Source of the DNA: Talinum fruticosum
Taxonomy: Eukaryota > Streptophyta > Magnoliopsida > Caryophyllales > Talinaceae
Length of the DNA: 64,000 nt
Assembly: GCA_021018815.1 (NCBI GenBank)
Contig: JAITYX010000045.1
Coordinates: 1,054,001-1,118,000 of the forward strand
Direction: 5' to 3'
The stretch's first letter is position 1. Each line of letters begins with the position of its first letter. The translations under genes and the position numbers were made by a program. Positions 21,300 to 32,998 of this stretch are shown here, one piece after another. The notes beneath the pieces are model-generated. The model was not told the origin of the DNA, made no database searches, and was given only the letters and a program-made list of their open reading frames with translations.

Positions 21300-21869
21300 T
21301 GAAGGTTTGTTCTTGGAGAGTATTAGTCACCCTAGAGAGGGGTAAATAGGGTGATAAGGAAATTTTAACAAACTTGGAAGATTAAAGCTTGAAAAGAATA
21401 ATCAAGATAGTCCGAGTCTAGATTGGACTCGGAAAAGTGTGAACTCAAATATATGTCTAAACCCTCCCGGGCGGAAAACCACGGCTAGTGCTAGTCCAAG
21501 CACCAAGTCAAATCCACTATTTTGAATCCACAAAATACAAGCAAATTGACTAAACCAGAATTACTCCCTTAAACAATTCCTTACAGAGTTTTCCTAGATT
21601 CATAAATTCCCTTATCTCGATCTAGTACTTCCTAACTAAGGTAACCTTACAGTTAGGGACACCTGAGTTGAGTTAACCCTTACAACTCAGTCAAGAGACC
21701 TTACTTAGAGAGTAAGAAAGAGTATATAATCGAGTACAAGACTTTACAACTTAGAAAGTATGAATTACAAGTTGGGAATTATGAATAGAAGATTGAGTAT
21801 GAATACAATGACATTTGCTTAAGTGATGTGTATTGAGAATATGTTTAGCAATCTTCAAGTCTTGAGAGT
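21300..21869 (-). repeat. 5' LTR fragment of copia B
   Basis: The proximal ~570 bases of the LTR, matching 9509-9979 plus 11273-11365 of the 3' LTR. It stops at the shared AGTTG near 21869, where the sequence switches to the region just inside the PPT of element C. Confidence 0.83.
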
Positions 21870-22005
21870 TGATGAAAGGTTTTCCGTACTTAAGATAGAA
21901 GTCTGAAAGTTCAAAGGGTTTAGTTTTCATTATATTTTGAGTAGAGCAAAAATATCGAGTATACTTATCAAAGTATCGGAGCATATACTTAAGAGCATAC
22001 GTATC

Positions 22006-25000
22006 CGTAACACCCCAAAACACCCCGGGAGTATTACATCGCAGAGTTCCTTAAAGGAGCTCCTAAGGCTCTTTCCGGTGTCCTGTTTGGCTGTCTAGAC
22101 TCAATCAAAGGATAGTAAAGATGGTTTTCCAAAAGGATCCGAGATTTCCTAAAAATTTCGGCAGAGTTCTCGTTTGTAATGTGGACCAACCCATAGGCTT
22201 AAAGCCTTAAAACCCTGCATAAAAGCATAATATAACTCAACGAGCCACACGCTCGGAGTATACAACTCAACGGCCACACGCCGGAGTCCAACCAATCATG
22301 CTATAAAACTTAAAACAATCTAAATGGTTTACGATACATCGGGTACAACTATATGAACTAAATTACAAATACAACATTTAAACACATAAGAATGCAAGCC
22401 AGCCACTTGAGTCACTTGAGTCACTTGAGTCAACCATCGGTATTTAGCTAGAGTCCGGAGTATGGTAAGCGTCGATTAAGCCTCCGAAAGTGTACCCGCA
22501 ACACTCGGGAGGGAAAGGGGGATTTGTGGGGGTGAGCAATAATCCACGGGCTCACCGGAGTCTTACACCCTTAAAAGGAAATTCTTTACACATAATACTC
22601 ATAATAATGAAATCTGCGAAAGCATAATAATGTAATAGAAATCTATATACTTTTCATTGAAATCTCTTGCAATGAAAAAGATCAAGACTCTTCAATCACT
22701 TAAAAACACAGTTTCACATTCATGAACATACTTTTGGGGTTGAATCAACTTTTCTGGGCCTTCCGAGGACTCAAACTAGCACTTCTTTAATTCGTGGCGT
22801 GACCCCGACAAAAAGGCTCCCGGGACCTATCTTCGGAAGTCTCGGGCGGGCATCCCGCCTCCGCAGGACCCCTATTAGAACCCTTCCCTCGAAGTTTCTA
22901 GCTAGGCGTCCCCAGCTCGAACCCTTCGGTATGCTAAATGATCCGTAGCCTCGTCGATTCAAAACTCTTTGCACATACTCATTCATCACACTCACTTCAC
23001 AACTTTCTCAATCGATTTGGTATGAAGGAAGGCATGACATCACGTGTCACCCTTATAAATTCACTTTCTCAAATATGATTCATTTTCTCAAGCAAGTCTC
23101 GCTTCTTTAAAACATAATCACGTTCGAAAGGTAGTTCTCAAGAAATTGCATTCAAGAATAATTCATGTAAAATACAAAACTCCTTTCGAAACTATTTTTG
23201 AGTATCACGTAAAGCAATCACATAGCACGAATAATCACCATTCAACGCAACAATCATTCTCAACTCTTTTCCAACTATATCTTTCTCAATCCCTCACTTT
23301 AGTATGATTAATCTCCATTTCCGAGTCGCAAGTAACCATGAGCATATATCACTTAAGTTAACGTTTCAATTCATCACAATTCATTCTCTTCACCTCCATT
23401 CCTCATTTTATGTCTCTACTCGTGAATCCACTTTGTTTGCTCACGTCTCAACTTTCCTCAACTCCCCGCCTTTACTCCAATTCCTCAACTTAACATTACC
23501 ATTCCCCGCCTCAAATTCCCGTTGTATGTCTCTAACTCATTACTTAACTCTTGCTCGTCCATCCTTAGTTATGTGACTCTTAATCACTTTTCATTATTCA
23601 ATTTCCGTTAGCTTTGCTTATTTTCACGCTCGCTTTAACCTCGAGGAAGTAAATAAATTTCGAACGTAATTAATCTCACAATCACCCATTTCTCACTTGT
23701 CCCAATTGTGCATTACTCAATACGAATTCATACTTCTCTTTATACTTCGACCTACCGTTCCCCAATGTTCGTAACTAGCTCTTAACACCGCAGGTTCAAG
23801 GATCTCTAAAACTTAATTAACTCATAATTCAAATCCATGTCCCAACTCTTCATCCTTAATACTAATCGAAACTTCAATACTACTCCTTTGACCTATGCAA
23901 TCTAACCTCTTCGAATCAGCAGGTCCCAATTCAACCTTAAGTAACTATTAAATCTCTTTGAAGTTCCCAATTTAATTCTACTATTTAACCCAAGTAATTC
24001 CTTTCACTTCGCGATTCAGCCCTCTCAATTCCTTAAATCCATTCTAAGCTCTTATTTTAATCTTACACAACGATTAAGTCTCGTCCCGCAATACGGATAT
24101 CCAACGTTCACCACAAATTCCATATTCACAAAACACATTCAACATTCACAACAAATCCATTTGGGTTTCAAAATTACTAATAGTTTAGAGTATAAGACTA
24201 CCCACCGGGATCCTCGGGTTTGGAATTGATTGAATTGCTTGCTGTCTCTCGTTCGCGTTCGGTTTCGGGGACTCTCGCTTCCTCTTGCTTCCGGTTCAGC
24301 ATTTCGGTTTCCGGCCACCCCTCGGTCCGGCTCTCACGCGTTCGCGCTGGTATTCCTCTCTCGCGCCGCCCCTTCTTCCGGTTCCCGATCTCGTGGACTC
24401 TCTCGCGCTTGTCTCTGTTTCGGGTCTCTCTTCCGTCCTCGCTCCGTCCCTTTGCTCGCGGCCCACTTGCGTAGCCGGCTGCCGCCCGGGTCCGTGGTGG
24501 CGCTGGCCGCCGCCGGGTCCGCGGTGGTCGCCGGCCACCCCTTGGTCTCCTCAACCCTTGCACCGCTTGCCCTCTCTCTCTTTTCTCGCGCTCGGTCTTC
24601 CCTCTTCCTTCCTTCGTTCTGTTTCTTCCCTTTTAGCCTTCCCGAGCCCTTGCTTTTCCTTTGCCCACCGGTCGCTCACTGTTCGAGCGGCCACTAGCCT
24701 CTCGCTCCGGCTCCCGCGCATTCTCTCTCTTCCTCCTCTCTCGTTTCCTCGCTCGCTCCTCTCATCGCTCGGGCTCCACCGAGCCCTCTTTGCTTCCCTC
24801 TCTTCCACCGCCTAATTTCGTTGGTTAATGATCCTTATTGGGCCCCTAATTCAGTTTCTATCCCATCTCTTCATAATTCAACTAAGTAATCACCGACCTA
24901 TATAAGACAAGTCTATATCTACTCCCTTCCGTCCTCTTAATGCTCGCTGCATCCTAACTTATTTTAATAAGCCGGCCACGACAATTCCTAATCACCCAAC

Positions 25001-25190
25001 AGCTTTAGCTCGGATGAAAAAGGAAGGCAATTTCCTTGATTTAATTTATTCAACACCAGCCTCCAAAGGGATACTAACGTAATATGTCCGGCCGTAAATA
25101 AAATTAGTCACTCAACCCCCTAGTCGCAGGGAATAATATTCAGTAATTCTATGCTTTTCACCGCTTTTCTTTAAAATTCCGGTATTACAA
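22006..25190 (-). mobile_element. Large solo LTR, Ty3/gypsy (Tekay/Del-like)
   Basis: A 3,185-bp insertion bounded by the 5-bp direct repeat GTATC (22001-22005 and 25191-25195). On the minus strand it begins TTGTAATACCGG and ends GGGGTGTTACG, close to the TGTAATACC...GTTACA ends of long chromovirus LTRs. A GC-rich block (24,200-24,820) yields overlapping Arg/Pro/Ser-rich ORFs on both strands, which I treat as compositional artefacts. No gag or pol motifs were found, hence solo LTR. The lineage name rests on termini and length only. Confidence 0.6.
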
Positions 25191-25351
25191 GTATCAAAGT
25201 GTTATGAGCAAGTATGAGAGCAGAGATAAAGTATATCGAGTAAAGATCAACTATGAAAGATATAACTCAGCTTATGCTCGTAAATAGGAAAATTTCATTG
25301 AAACTCGAAAGTAACATATAGAGATTAAAAAAAAATTAAGAAAGAACTCCT

Positions 25352-26968
25352 CTAAACCAAACATCTATATTCCCCTATGCATTTCATCAAGAACAAAGTA
25401 GGGAGGAATGAACAAAAAAGTACAAAGATGTTAGACAAAAAGAAATTTGAAATTAAGAAGGAGGTAAAGCGAGTGTGGGTTGAAGTAGAAGAATAGGGGC
25501 ATCGTCCGCGTCTCGTAACTTTGAGTAGATATAGCTGGGCGAGGAGGTAAGACCGAGAGGCAAATCGGGGACTTGAAATGCACTCCCGCGAATCGGAGGT
25601 TATACATCCTCTCGGTTCTTCTTCCGAGCCCTCGGCCTCTTCAACTTGAGGTTGTTGAACCGAGGAGGAGGCCTTAGGATCGGCTTGCATCGCTAGCCTC
25701 TTTGAGGCGGATCGAGTATGATATGAAGAGATCACCCGAAGTTCTTTCTCCTCTTAGCCATCAGTTGGGGCTGCTCCAGTTCCTTCTTCTCCTTCTCCTT
25801 CTTCTTCTACTTCTCCTTCTTCTTCTCCTTCGACTCGGTGGTCGGAAGAGCTTCGAGACTCGATGGTGGTGCTTCTTCATAGGATGATTTTGAGCCCTCA
25901 GCAGCTTTGGATCTTCTCTCCCGAAGGCGGCGGATCCGATCTTGTTGACGCTTGATCACCAAGGCTTGACTCCGATTGATATGTCGCCGAGCCTTACTCG
26001 GAACCGAGTCAAGATTGGCATGAAAGTCTAGAAAGTTGCCACAATTGACTGCAGCTCTTTGGCTAGAGCAACAAACTAGGATGCCACCTTATGAAGCAAC
26101 TCGAGAGAAGGGGCAAGTTGGGAAGATGAAGGTTTAGCGGTGAGAAGAGGAGTCAATGATTCTTTCCGAGTCTAAGGTGGAGAAGGAGGAATAAGCTCGA
26201 AGTATGAACCCGGACACCAGCTTGTATTTCCTGGTATCCTAGTCTAATGAGCTCATTTCTCGCCTATACGATACGCTTAACTCCAAAGGAAAGAGGAGGC
26301 TTTTTCTTATCTCGAGAGAATAGAAGCAATCTGCTCCAAGATGAAAGGGAAGAGGTCAACCTCATACCCTTCAAGGATATCATAGAGAACCTTAAGGACT
26401 TTGCTATTAAGGTTCTCTTTAGAGGGTAAAAACAAGAAAGTTCTCATCAAGATGACGCAGAGAAGTCTTACTTCGAGGTTATTTGAGTCACGTAAAAGTT
26501 CTTTCTAGACTTAGGGTTCTCCTTGGCGTATTTGTCAAAGAAGTCATCAGCGACTTCATTGAATGGAATGGGGTTGGAGTTCAAGAAAAACACTTCACAT
26601 CGAAAAGATTGTGAAGGAGAGCGAGATTGATACGAATGATTTTTCCTTGAACAATAGAAGAGATTATGTTATCTCTTGCGGACATATGAGAATAAAACTC
26701 ATTGACAAGTTCAAGGTAGATGTAATGGCAGTAAACACAAATACTTGAAAGTACCTATGTTGAGAGTGGATTTGACCCAAGAAAAAGTGGTGGTAGAGAA
26801 GAATTTCTCTTCTATGAAGTAGTGTTGGGCCACGATGAGCTTTTCGTCATCGTAAGCAAGGGTTTTGCCCTTAGACGAATCCTTTTAGGGATTGTCAAAG
26901 CTAGTGGATTTGGTTCTTCCCTTCTTTGTGGCTGAACCTCCTTCCATGGCGCTTCCTCTCTTAGGCAT
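25352..26968 (-). pseudogene. Extra ORF of copia C, homologue of the B ORF
   Basis: Starts MPKRGSAMEGGSATKKGRTK at 26968. An in-frame stop follows at codon 28, after which the same frame continues KDSSKGKTLAYDDEKLIVAQ and HYFIEEKFFSTTTFSWVK. The NPIPFNEVA and FFDKYAKENPKSRK blocks, shared with B, follow near 26,500-26,580. A Lys/Glu-rich stretch lies at about 25,780-25,840 and the C-terminal part at 25735-25352 (MISSYHTRSASKRLAMQADP). The shared N-terminus, internal blocks and charged region show it is the same protein as in B. Function is unknown. Confidence 0.58.
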
Positions 26969-27124
26969 GGTTGAAAATAATGAAAGAAATTGAGAGTAAA
27001 AGAGAGATGATAGTAGATGAATGAGAGAGAGAGAGTAGAGAGTTGAGTTTCTAAGTAGGAGAGCAAATAGTGCAAGAGTGAGAGCAAGAAATAGCAAAGT
27101 GAGCAAATGAGAATGAAGGGGTGT

Positions 27125-27132
27125 TATTTATA
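27125..27132 (-). promoter_or_regulatory. Candidate internal TATA box for the extra ORF of C
   Basis: TATAAATA on the minus strand, 164 bp upstream of the MPKRGSA codon of C. A GA repeat in the leader (about 27,024-27,034) matches the layout in B. Confidence 0.5.
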
Positions 27133-27539
27133 GTAACAAGAGCTTTCATTAAACAAAAGCCTTTCTAACACAGACCCTCAAAGTAAAGGTTAGGAGACTG
27201 TTGTGTATTCCAATGAGTAATGGCTATCTTGAAACTACTTCCCTCTAATGGCTAGTTTGCATACTGTTCGCATGCCGAGTGAGAAAAAGAGATTCTCGAA
27301 AACATTTCTAAGATTCTCCATTGATCTAGAGATGATCTCAGAATTTTGATGTCCATTTTTCTCATAAACCGAGTCCGACTCGGTGATGTGTCCGAGAACA
27401 CACTCAAAAACTAACAACTCGTAGCTCGGTCTCATCTTGGTTCAACTTATCCATTTGTTATTTACCCGTAACATATAAAAATCAATCATATTCACAATAA
27501 CTCATACAATAAATTAGATAATCATGCAATCAACATGCC

Positions 27540-28303
27540 AAGTTCATTCCTAACAAAGCAAAACCGATCTTCACTCGGAGGTTTTGTAAGAATCGCATTT
27601 CTCATGCAATCCACATGCCAAGTTCATCAAATTTAAATTTTGTAAGAATCACATTTCTCATAATGGTGTCTCGGAAAATGATACCTAACCTTAATGTGTT
27701 TCGTTTTTTAGTGTTGAACTATATTCTTGGTGATGTTGATAGCACTTTGATTGTCACACTTGATTAGGATAGATGTGAATGACAATCCGAGATCCTTAAG
27801 GTGTTGCTTGATCCAGAGAATGCGAGCACAAGCAAGCTCCAACTGCTATGTACTAGCCTCAGCAATTGATAGAGCAACCGAGTTTTATTTCTTTGAATGT
27901 CGGGAGATAAGTGATTGGCCCGTAAATTGGCATGCTCCTGATGTGTTCTTTCTATCAACTTTATATCCAACATAGTCGGCATATGAGTATCCAAGTGAGG
28001 GTCGATTTGAGTCCTTTAAATACCATAGACCAAGTGTCTCGGTCCCTGTAAAATATCTAAATATTCTCTTCACCACGAGTGAGATGTGATTCTTTTGGTT
28101 TAGCTTAAAATCTTGTACAAAGGCAGACACTAAACATGATATCTTGCCTACTAGATGTCGGATAAAGTAGAGATCCAATCATACCTCCGTAGAGTTTTTG
28201 ATCTACAACTTTACCTTTCTCATCCGAGTCCAGTTTAATCATCGCTACTCATTGGTGTTCCTGCATGCTTCACATCTTGTAGCTTGTACTTCTTCAATAA
28301 TTC
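27540..28303 (-). pseudogene. Copia C RNase H
   Basis: The 28178-27885 frame reads HISLVVKRIFRYFTGTETLG, YADYVGYKVDRKNTSGACQF and GQSLISRHSKK, the copia RNase H core including DRKNTSG. It is cut on the right by the plus-strand solo LTR at 28304 and resumes as RT at 29771. Confidence 0.8.
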
Positions 28304-29770
28304 TAAAGACTCGGGCTCGAGACTATATCGTTCCGAGTACTACATGAAAACTCGGTACAAACCTCATCCCTCCTAAGTTTTGATTACAAGTCATTCCGAG
28401 TGTTATAAAAACTCTTGCATAAGTTTTCATTCGATTTTGACTCGACTCGTAAAACACATTCTTGTTTATCTTCTCACGTTGATGTTTCTCGATCACTCGG
28501 ACATCACTCAGATTTATCGCATGTTCAAATAATCTCTCTAACACTTCTTATCTAAGTTCTAATTGTATATTTCGAAGCAAAGTGAATTACGAGTGCTAAT
28601 TCATCTCTCCAAAATCAGTATGTTTGTTTGAGAATTATTTATCCGGATCAAGTTCTCATACTCGGTGTTTTCACTCTTATAACTTGATTTTTCTTAGGAC
28701 TCGACTCGATGGAATTTGAGTATAATGAATATTAGACTCGTAAACTTCCACTCTTCTAGGCCTAAGATAATTATACACTTAATTGTCTTAATTAAATTAT
28801 TATTTGTGCCTAATCTTGAACCAAAGTATTTTATACTTTGAGAACCAAATTTTTTTACTTTTGTAGGTTATCCAAACGAAGTTATATCATTTTTGAATTT
28901 TTGAATTACAAAAGTAACCGGCTTCAAGTCGTTAATCACCAGTAGACAAGGCTTTTTACTTCGAACAAGGCTCGGACGCCGTGTCGTGGTTGTCTGTTTC
29001 CAAAACTGGAAAACTTCAATGCAAAGCTCAACGATGGTTTCCACCTTACTTTTAGACATCACCAGCTGACTGGAGCACCTTAGGAGCCAAGAGCCATCGC
29101 ACAATGTTCACATCCCAACAGATCATTTCGAGTGACTCGGAAGAACCGTTACAACGGTCAAGAAGGACTTCTGTTCAAAAATTAGTCACAATGGCTAATC
29201 TTCTTGGTCATCTATAAATAGAAGCCACCTCTCAAGACTTGAAGATTGCTGCAATTATTGTTGAAACACATTACTTAAGCAAAAGTCATTGTTTTCATAT
29301 TCAATCTTCTATTTACAGACTCCCAACTTGTAATTCATACTTTCTAAGTTGTAAAGTCTTGTAATTAGTTACATAGTCTTCTTACATACTCAGCTCAGCT
29401 TGTCCTTAGCTGTAAAAGTTACCTCAGTTAGGAAGTACTAGATCGGATAAGGGAATTTTTTAGTTTAAGAAAACACTATAAGGAATTGTTTAAGGGAGCA
29501 ATTCTGGTTGAGTCGATCTGCTGTAATTTGTGGATTCAAAATAGTGGATTTGACTTGGTGCTTGGACTAGCACTCGTCCGTGGTTTTCTACCCCAGGAGG
29601 GTTTCCACCTATCTCTCGAGTTTACACTTTTCCGAGTCCAATCTAGACTTAGATTGTCTTGTTCATTCTTTTCAAGCTTAAATCTTCCAAGTTTGATAAA
29701 ATTTCCTCATCACCCTATTCACCCCCGGCGCCTTTTAGGGTGAATAAGACTCTCCAAGAGCTAACCTTCA
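28304..29770 (+). mobile_element. Solo LTR of the copia A/B family, opposite strand
   Basis: A 1,467-bp LTR in plus orientation: it starts TAAAGACTCGG (a TG terminus mutated to TA) and ends CCTTCA. It aligns along its length with the reverse complement of LTRs A, A' and B and carries TATAAATA at 29213-29220. Flanks AATTC on the left and TATTC on the right are a near-perfect target duplication within C's RT. The plus-strand ORF at 29486-29743 is a chance frame present in other copies. Confidence 0.83.
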
Positions 29771-30720
29771 TATTCCTTGGTGTATTTTGATTGATGAACA
29801 TAGATGACATCCTTCTCTTGCTTGATTTGCAATCCAAGAAAAAAATTGAGTTCTCCCATTATGCTCATTTGGAACTCATGTCTTATTAACTCAGAAAATT
29901 CTTGGCATAGAGTTTCATTAGTAGCTCCAAAATAATATCATCAACATAGATCTGAATGATAAGAAAATCATTCCCCTTGGTTTTTGTGAAAAAGTTTTGT
30001 CGCTAAGACCTCTCTTGAAGTTATTTTCAACCAAAAACTGCTTATTCTTTCATACCAAGCTCTAGGAGCTTCTTTCAAACGATGCAAAGCTTTTTATAAT
30101 TTGAACACATGATTTGGAAATTAAGAGTTTTCAAATCCAGGAGGTTGCTCAACATAAACTCTTCCTGAATATAACCATTGAGAAATACACACTTAACATC
30201 CATTTGATAAAGCTTAATGTTCATGCTAGATGCAAATGCTAAGAGAATTCTTATTGCCTCAATCCTAGCAACAGGTGTAAAGGTTTCCTCACAATCAATT
30301 CCCTCTTCTTGGTTATATCCCTGAGCAACTAATCTAGCGTTATTTCGACTACCAACCCTCCTTCATCCAGTTTGTTCTTGAAGACCCATTTGGTTCCTAT
30401 AACTGGGTGGTCACAAGGTTGTTTGGTCAAAGTCCAGACTTGGTTTCTTTCAAATTGAGTTAATTCTTCTTACATGGCCTCTACCTATTTAGGTTCAACT
30501 AAGGCTTCTAGTACATTTTTAGGTTTAATTAATGACATAAATGGTGAAAATGCACATATATTTTGCAAAGAAGAACTAGTTCTTACCCCCACTGTTGATG
30601 TCGAAATGATGTTCTCAGTGCGTGACCGGATGGATATTTGAAAGCTTTACCTGTCCTTTGATTTACCAAGTTTGTTGGTTGAATGGTTTGATTTTCAGTT
30701 GGTTCCTCTTGTTAAACTTC
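29771..30720 (-). pseudogene. Copia C reverse transcriptase
   Basis: The minus strand keeps the RT catalytic box YVDD (29937-29948), followed by a 1-base frame change. The N-terminal NQVWTL and GTKWVF-type text is recognisable near 30,370-30,460. Frames are broken throughout. Unlike B, the active-site aspartates are preserved. Confidence 0.78.
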
Positions 30721-30736
30721 TTCATTAGCTTGTCCT

Positions 30737-31720
30737 TCAGCGAGCTCGAGCTAGATCCTGAGCCGACTCATTTTGAGTTGGCTCATTCCGAGTTGTCTCA
30801 ATTCCTTTGTTTTGTTTCATTATGAGCTCAGCTTCTACTATGTCATCTTTGTCTCGGTTGAGCTTGAAGTCTGCGAAAGTGGATTTACTTGTCCTGCCAT
30901 GATCAATTTCATCAAAGACAATGTGGATACTTTCTTCCACTTTGTTAGTTCTCTTGTTAAAGATTCTATAAGCCTTACTATGAGCTGAGTAACCCGTGAA
31001 ATATACCTTCATCTAACCATGCATCAAACTTAGTCGGATATTCCTTGCCATTGTTATGCACAAAACATTTACATCCAAATGGTCCGAAGTAGAAAATGTT
31101 AGGCTTCTTTCCTTTATACAGGTCATAGGGTGTCTTCTTCATAATGGGTCCGATGAGGCATCGTGTAATTTGCTTGTGTTGATCGCCTCAGCCCGTAAAT
31201 AGTACGGTAGATCATTTTCAATCATCATTGTCCTTCCTATTTCTTCAATTATTCTGTTTTTTCTCTCTACTACTCCATTCTGTTGAGGAGTTCTAGGTCC
31301 TAAAAAGTTGTGGGAGATACCATTCTTGTCACGGATGTCCGCAAATTCCGAGTAATTGAATTCCCTTTTATGGTCGGTTCGAATTCTCCTAATCTGAATC
31401 TCGGACTCCTCTTGAATTTTCCTAAAAATCTCAAATGAACTCTTTGAATGCTTCATTTTTGTTCTTCAGAAAACACACTTAGGTAAATCGTGAGTAATCA
31501 TCAAGAATAACTATCACATATGATTTACCTCCTAAGCTTTTGACAGAATTTCACCACACAAATCCATATGAATCAATTCAAGTACTTTGGATGTGGATAT
31601 TGTCTTCAGTGGCTTAAAAGATGATCCGACTTGCTTTCCTTTTGTGCATGCTTCACAGATTTTATCTTTCTTAAATACACAATTAGGTAAATCTCTAACT
31701 AATCCATGAGATTCAAACTT
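30737..31720 (-). pseudogene. Copia C integrase
   Basis: The best-preserved integrase in the window. The 31456-31139 frame gives IRRIRTDHKREFNYSEF (catalytic Asp) and LGPRTPQQNGVVERKNRI (catalytic Glu), then a frameshift. The 31012-30737 frame gives YFTGYSAHSKAYRIFNKRT and the acidic linker. The N-terminal zinc-binding/GAG-pre text (HTIKKFESHGLVRDLPN, CEACTKGKQVGSSF) is at 31735-31640. Confidence 0.82.
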
Positions 31721-32000
31721 CTTAATGGTATGCATGCCGATATGGCTTAGTTTACGATGCCATGTCCATGAATAATCATTTAAGGATGCTTTTAAACATG
31801 ATAAATCTTGATTAGAATCTAAAAGAGGAATGGTGTCAGTGTTACCTAACCTAAGACCCGAGAGCTTTGTCTCTTTGGTGACTGCATCGAAATGAAGTAG
31901 TTGGTATGAGTAAATCTTACCTCTTGACCTTTTTCACATAATTGAGAGATGCTTAAAAGGTTGTATTTGAGCCCTTTAACAAGGTATACTCGGATCGATC
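31721..32000 (-). pseudogene. Copia C protease, C-terminal part
   Basis: Broken frames match the stretch between protease and integrase of A and B (LVKGLKYNLLSIS and CEKGQEV-like text near 31,910-31,990). The protease N-terminus with the active site appears to be deleted between about 31,990 and 32,050. Confidence 0.6.
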
Positions 32001-32039
32001 GAATTGTCTCCCTAACCGATTCTTTTTAAATAAATGTAA

Positions 32040-32998
32040 CTTTTTGCTATTGTCTCTTCATCATTGTATCCAAGACGTTTTTTCTAAATGAGACACACCG
32101 AGAGCCAAGTAATAAATCAAGGTTTTTCGACCTCGAGTGAGTTTTAAAACCAACTCTTGAGACTCGTTGAGCTTCGTTTCGGTTACTTATTCTCTGTTCT
32201 AAGGCACTCGGACTCGGTCTCATTATCTTGAGTACTGGTCTCAAGCAATTTCAGATTTTGTCTCAAGTTTTCAAATTCCTTTTTCGAAGTAATGCTCTCA
32301 GCATTAAAAGACTCTATAGTTGCTCTTTGAATTCGAAGAATCGGAATTGGACTTTTCTTCCAAAGTAAAAATATATCTAGCAAGATCAAGTTTAGAAAAC
32401 TTGAGGAAATAGTTAATTACCTCTTGAGGATCTGTCTCCTTAGCATCTTTTGCCACTTTTTTCTCTTTGGACGAGTCCTTGACTATATGCTCCTTGCTGC
32501 CACACTCAAAACATTTAGAGTTCTTAGTTAAAGACAAATTGGAAGAAGATGAGTGTTTGCCTTTCTTGTCTTTCTTGTAGAACTCCCGCTTTAGCCTCTT
32601 TTACCACTTTTTGTATTTCATTATTTTCTTAAAATCTTGGGCTATGAGTGCCATAGGATCTTCTTCAGAATCCGAGGAGTTCGGACTTTATTGTCTTTCT
32701 TTTGAGGCCTTGAGTGCAATGTTTCTTTTGGTGCTCGACCTCAGCTTCCTCTTCTTCTAGGTGTAGCTCATGAGTGAGTAGCTTTTCAATGAGCTCATCC
32801 GGCTTCACCTTAGAGAGATCTTGAGCTTCCTCTATTTCTGTCACCTAGGGACCCCATCTTCTCTTGGATAGACTCCTTAGGATTTTTCTCACAACTTATT
32901 CATAAGTCATCTTCTTACCTAGAGACTTGGGATTGTTGACAATCTCGATGAAGCGAATGTACATTTCAGTGATGTTCTCATCAGGTTCCATTTAAGAT
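32040..32998 (-). pseudogene. Copia C gag, N-terminus deleted
   Basis: Contains the zinc knuckle region KCFECGSKEHIVKDSSKEKK (32537-32480), in which the last Cys of CCHC is replaced, the coiled-coil-like segment (FENLRQNLKLLETSTQ) and the LLTHE acidic linker near 32,740-32,800. It stops abruptly near 32,998, where LTR sequence begins, so the Gag N-terminus, primer site and LTR end are gone. Confidence 0.75.

Larger units (their letters stand above)
9509..21869 (-). mobile_element. Ty1/copia retrotransposon B, near complete
   Basis: Order on the minus strand: 5' LTR fragment (21869-21300), primer site, gag, protease, integrase, RT, RNase H, an extra ORF, polypurine tract, 3' LTR (12292-9509). 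Two younger solo LTRs are nested within it, at 9980-11267 and 15627-16893. The extra ORF between pol and the 3' LTR recalls Sirevirus (SIRE) elements, where an env-position ORF is common. That lineage call is an inference. The distal part of the 5' LTR is missing at a junction with element C. Confidence 0.87.

Noticed and set aside
24198..24815. Overlapping Arg/Pro/Ser-rich ORFs of 80-176 codons on both strands
   Set aside because: They lie in a GC-rich island of a solo LTR, overlap in several frames and show no motif. Absence of stops is explained by base composition.
29486..29743. 85-codon plus-strand ORF resembling ORFs at 5803-5997 and 9575-9787
   Set aside because: It falls within the LTR of the copia family and recurs only because the LTR recurs. 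No protein features are present.
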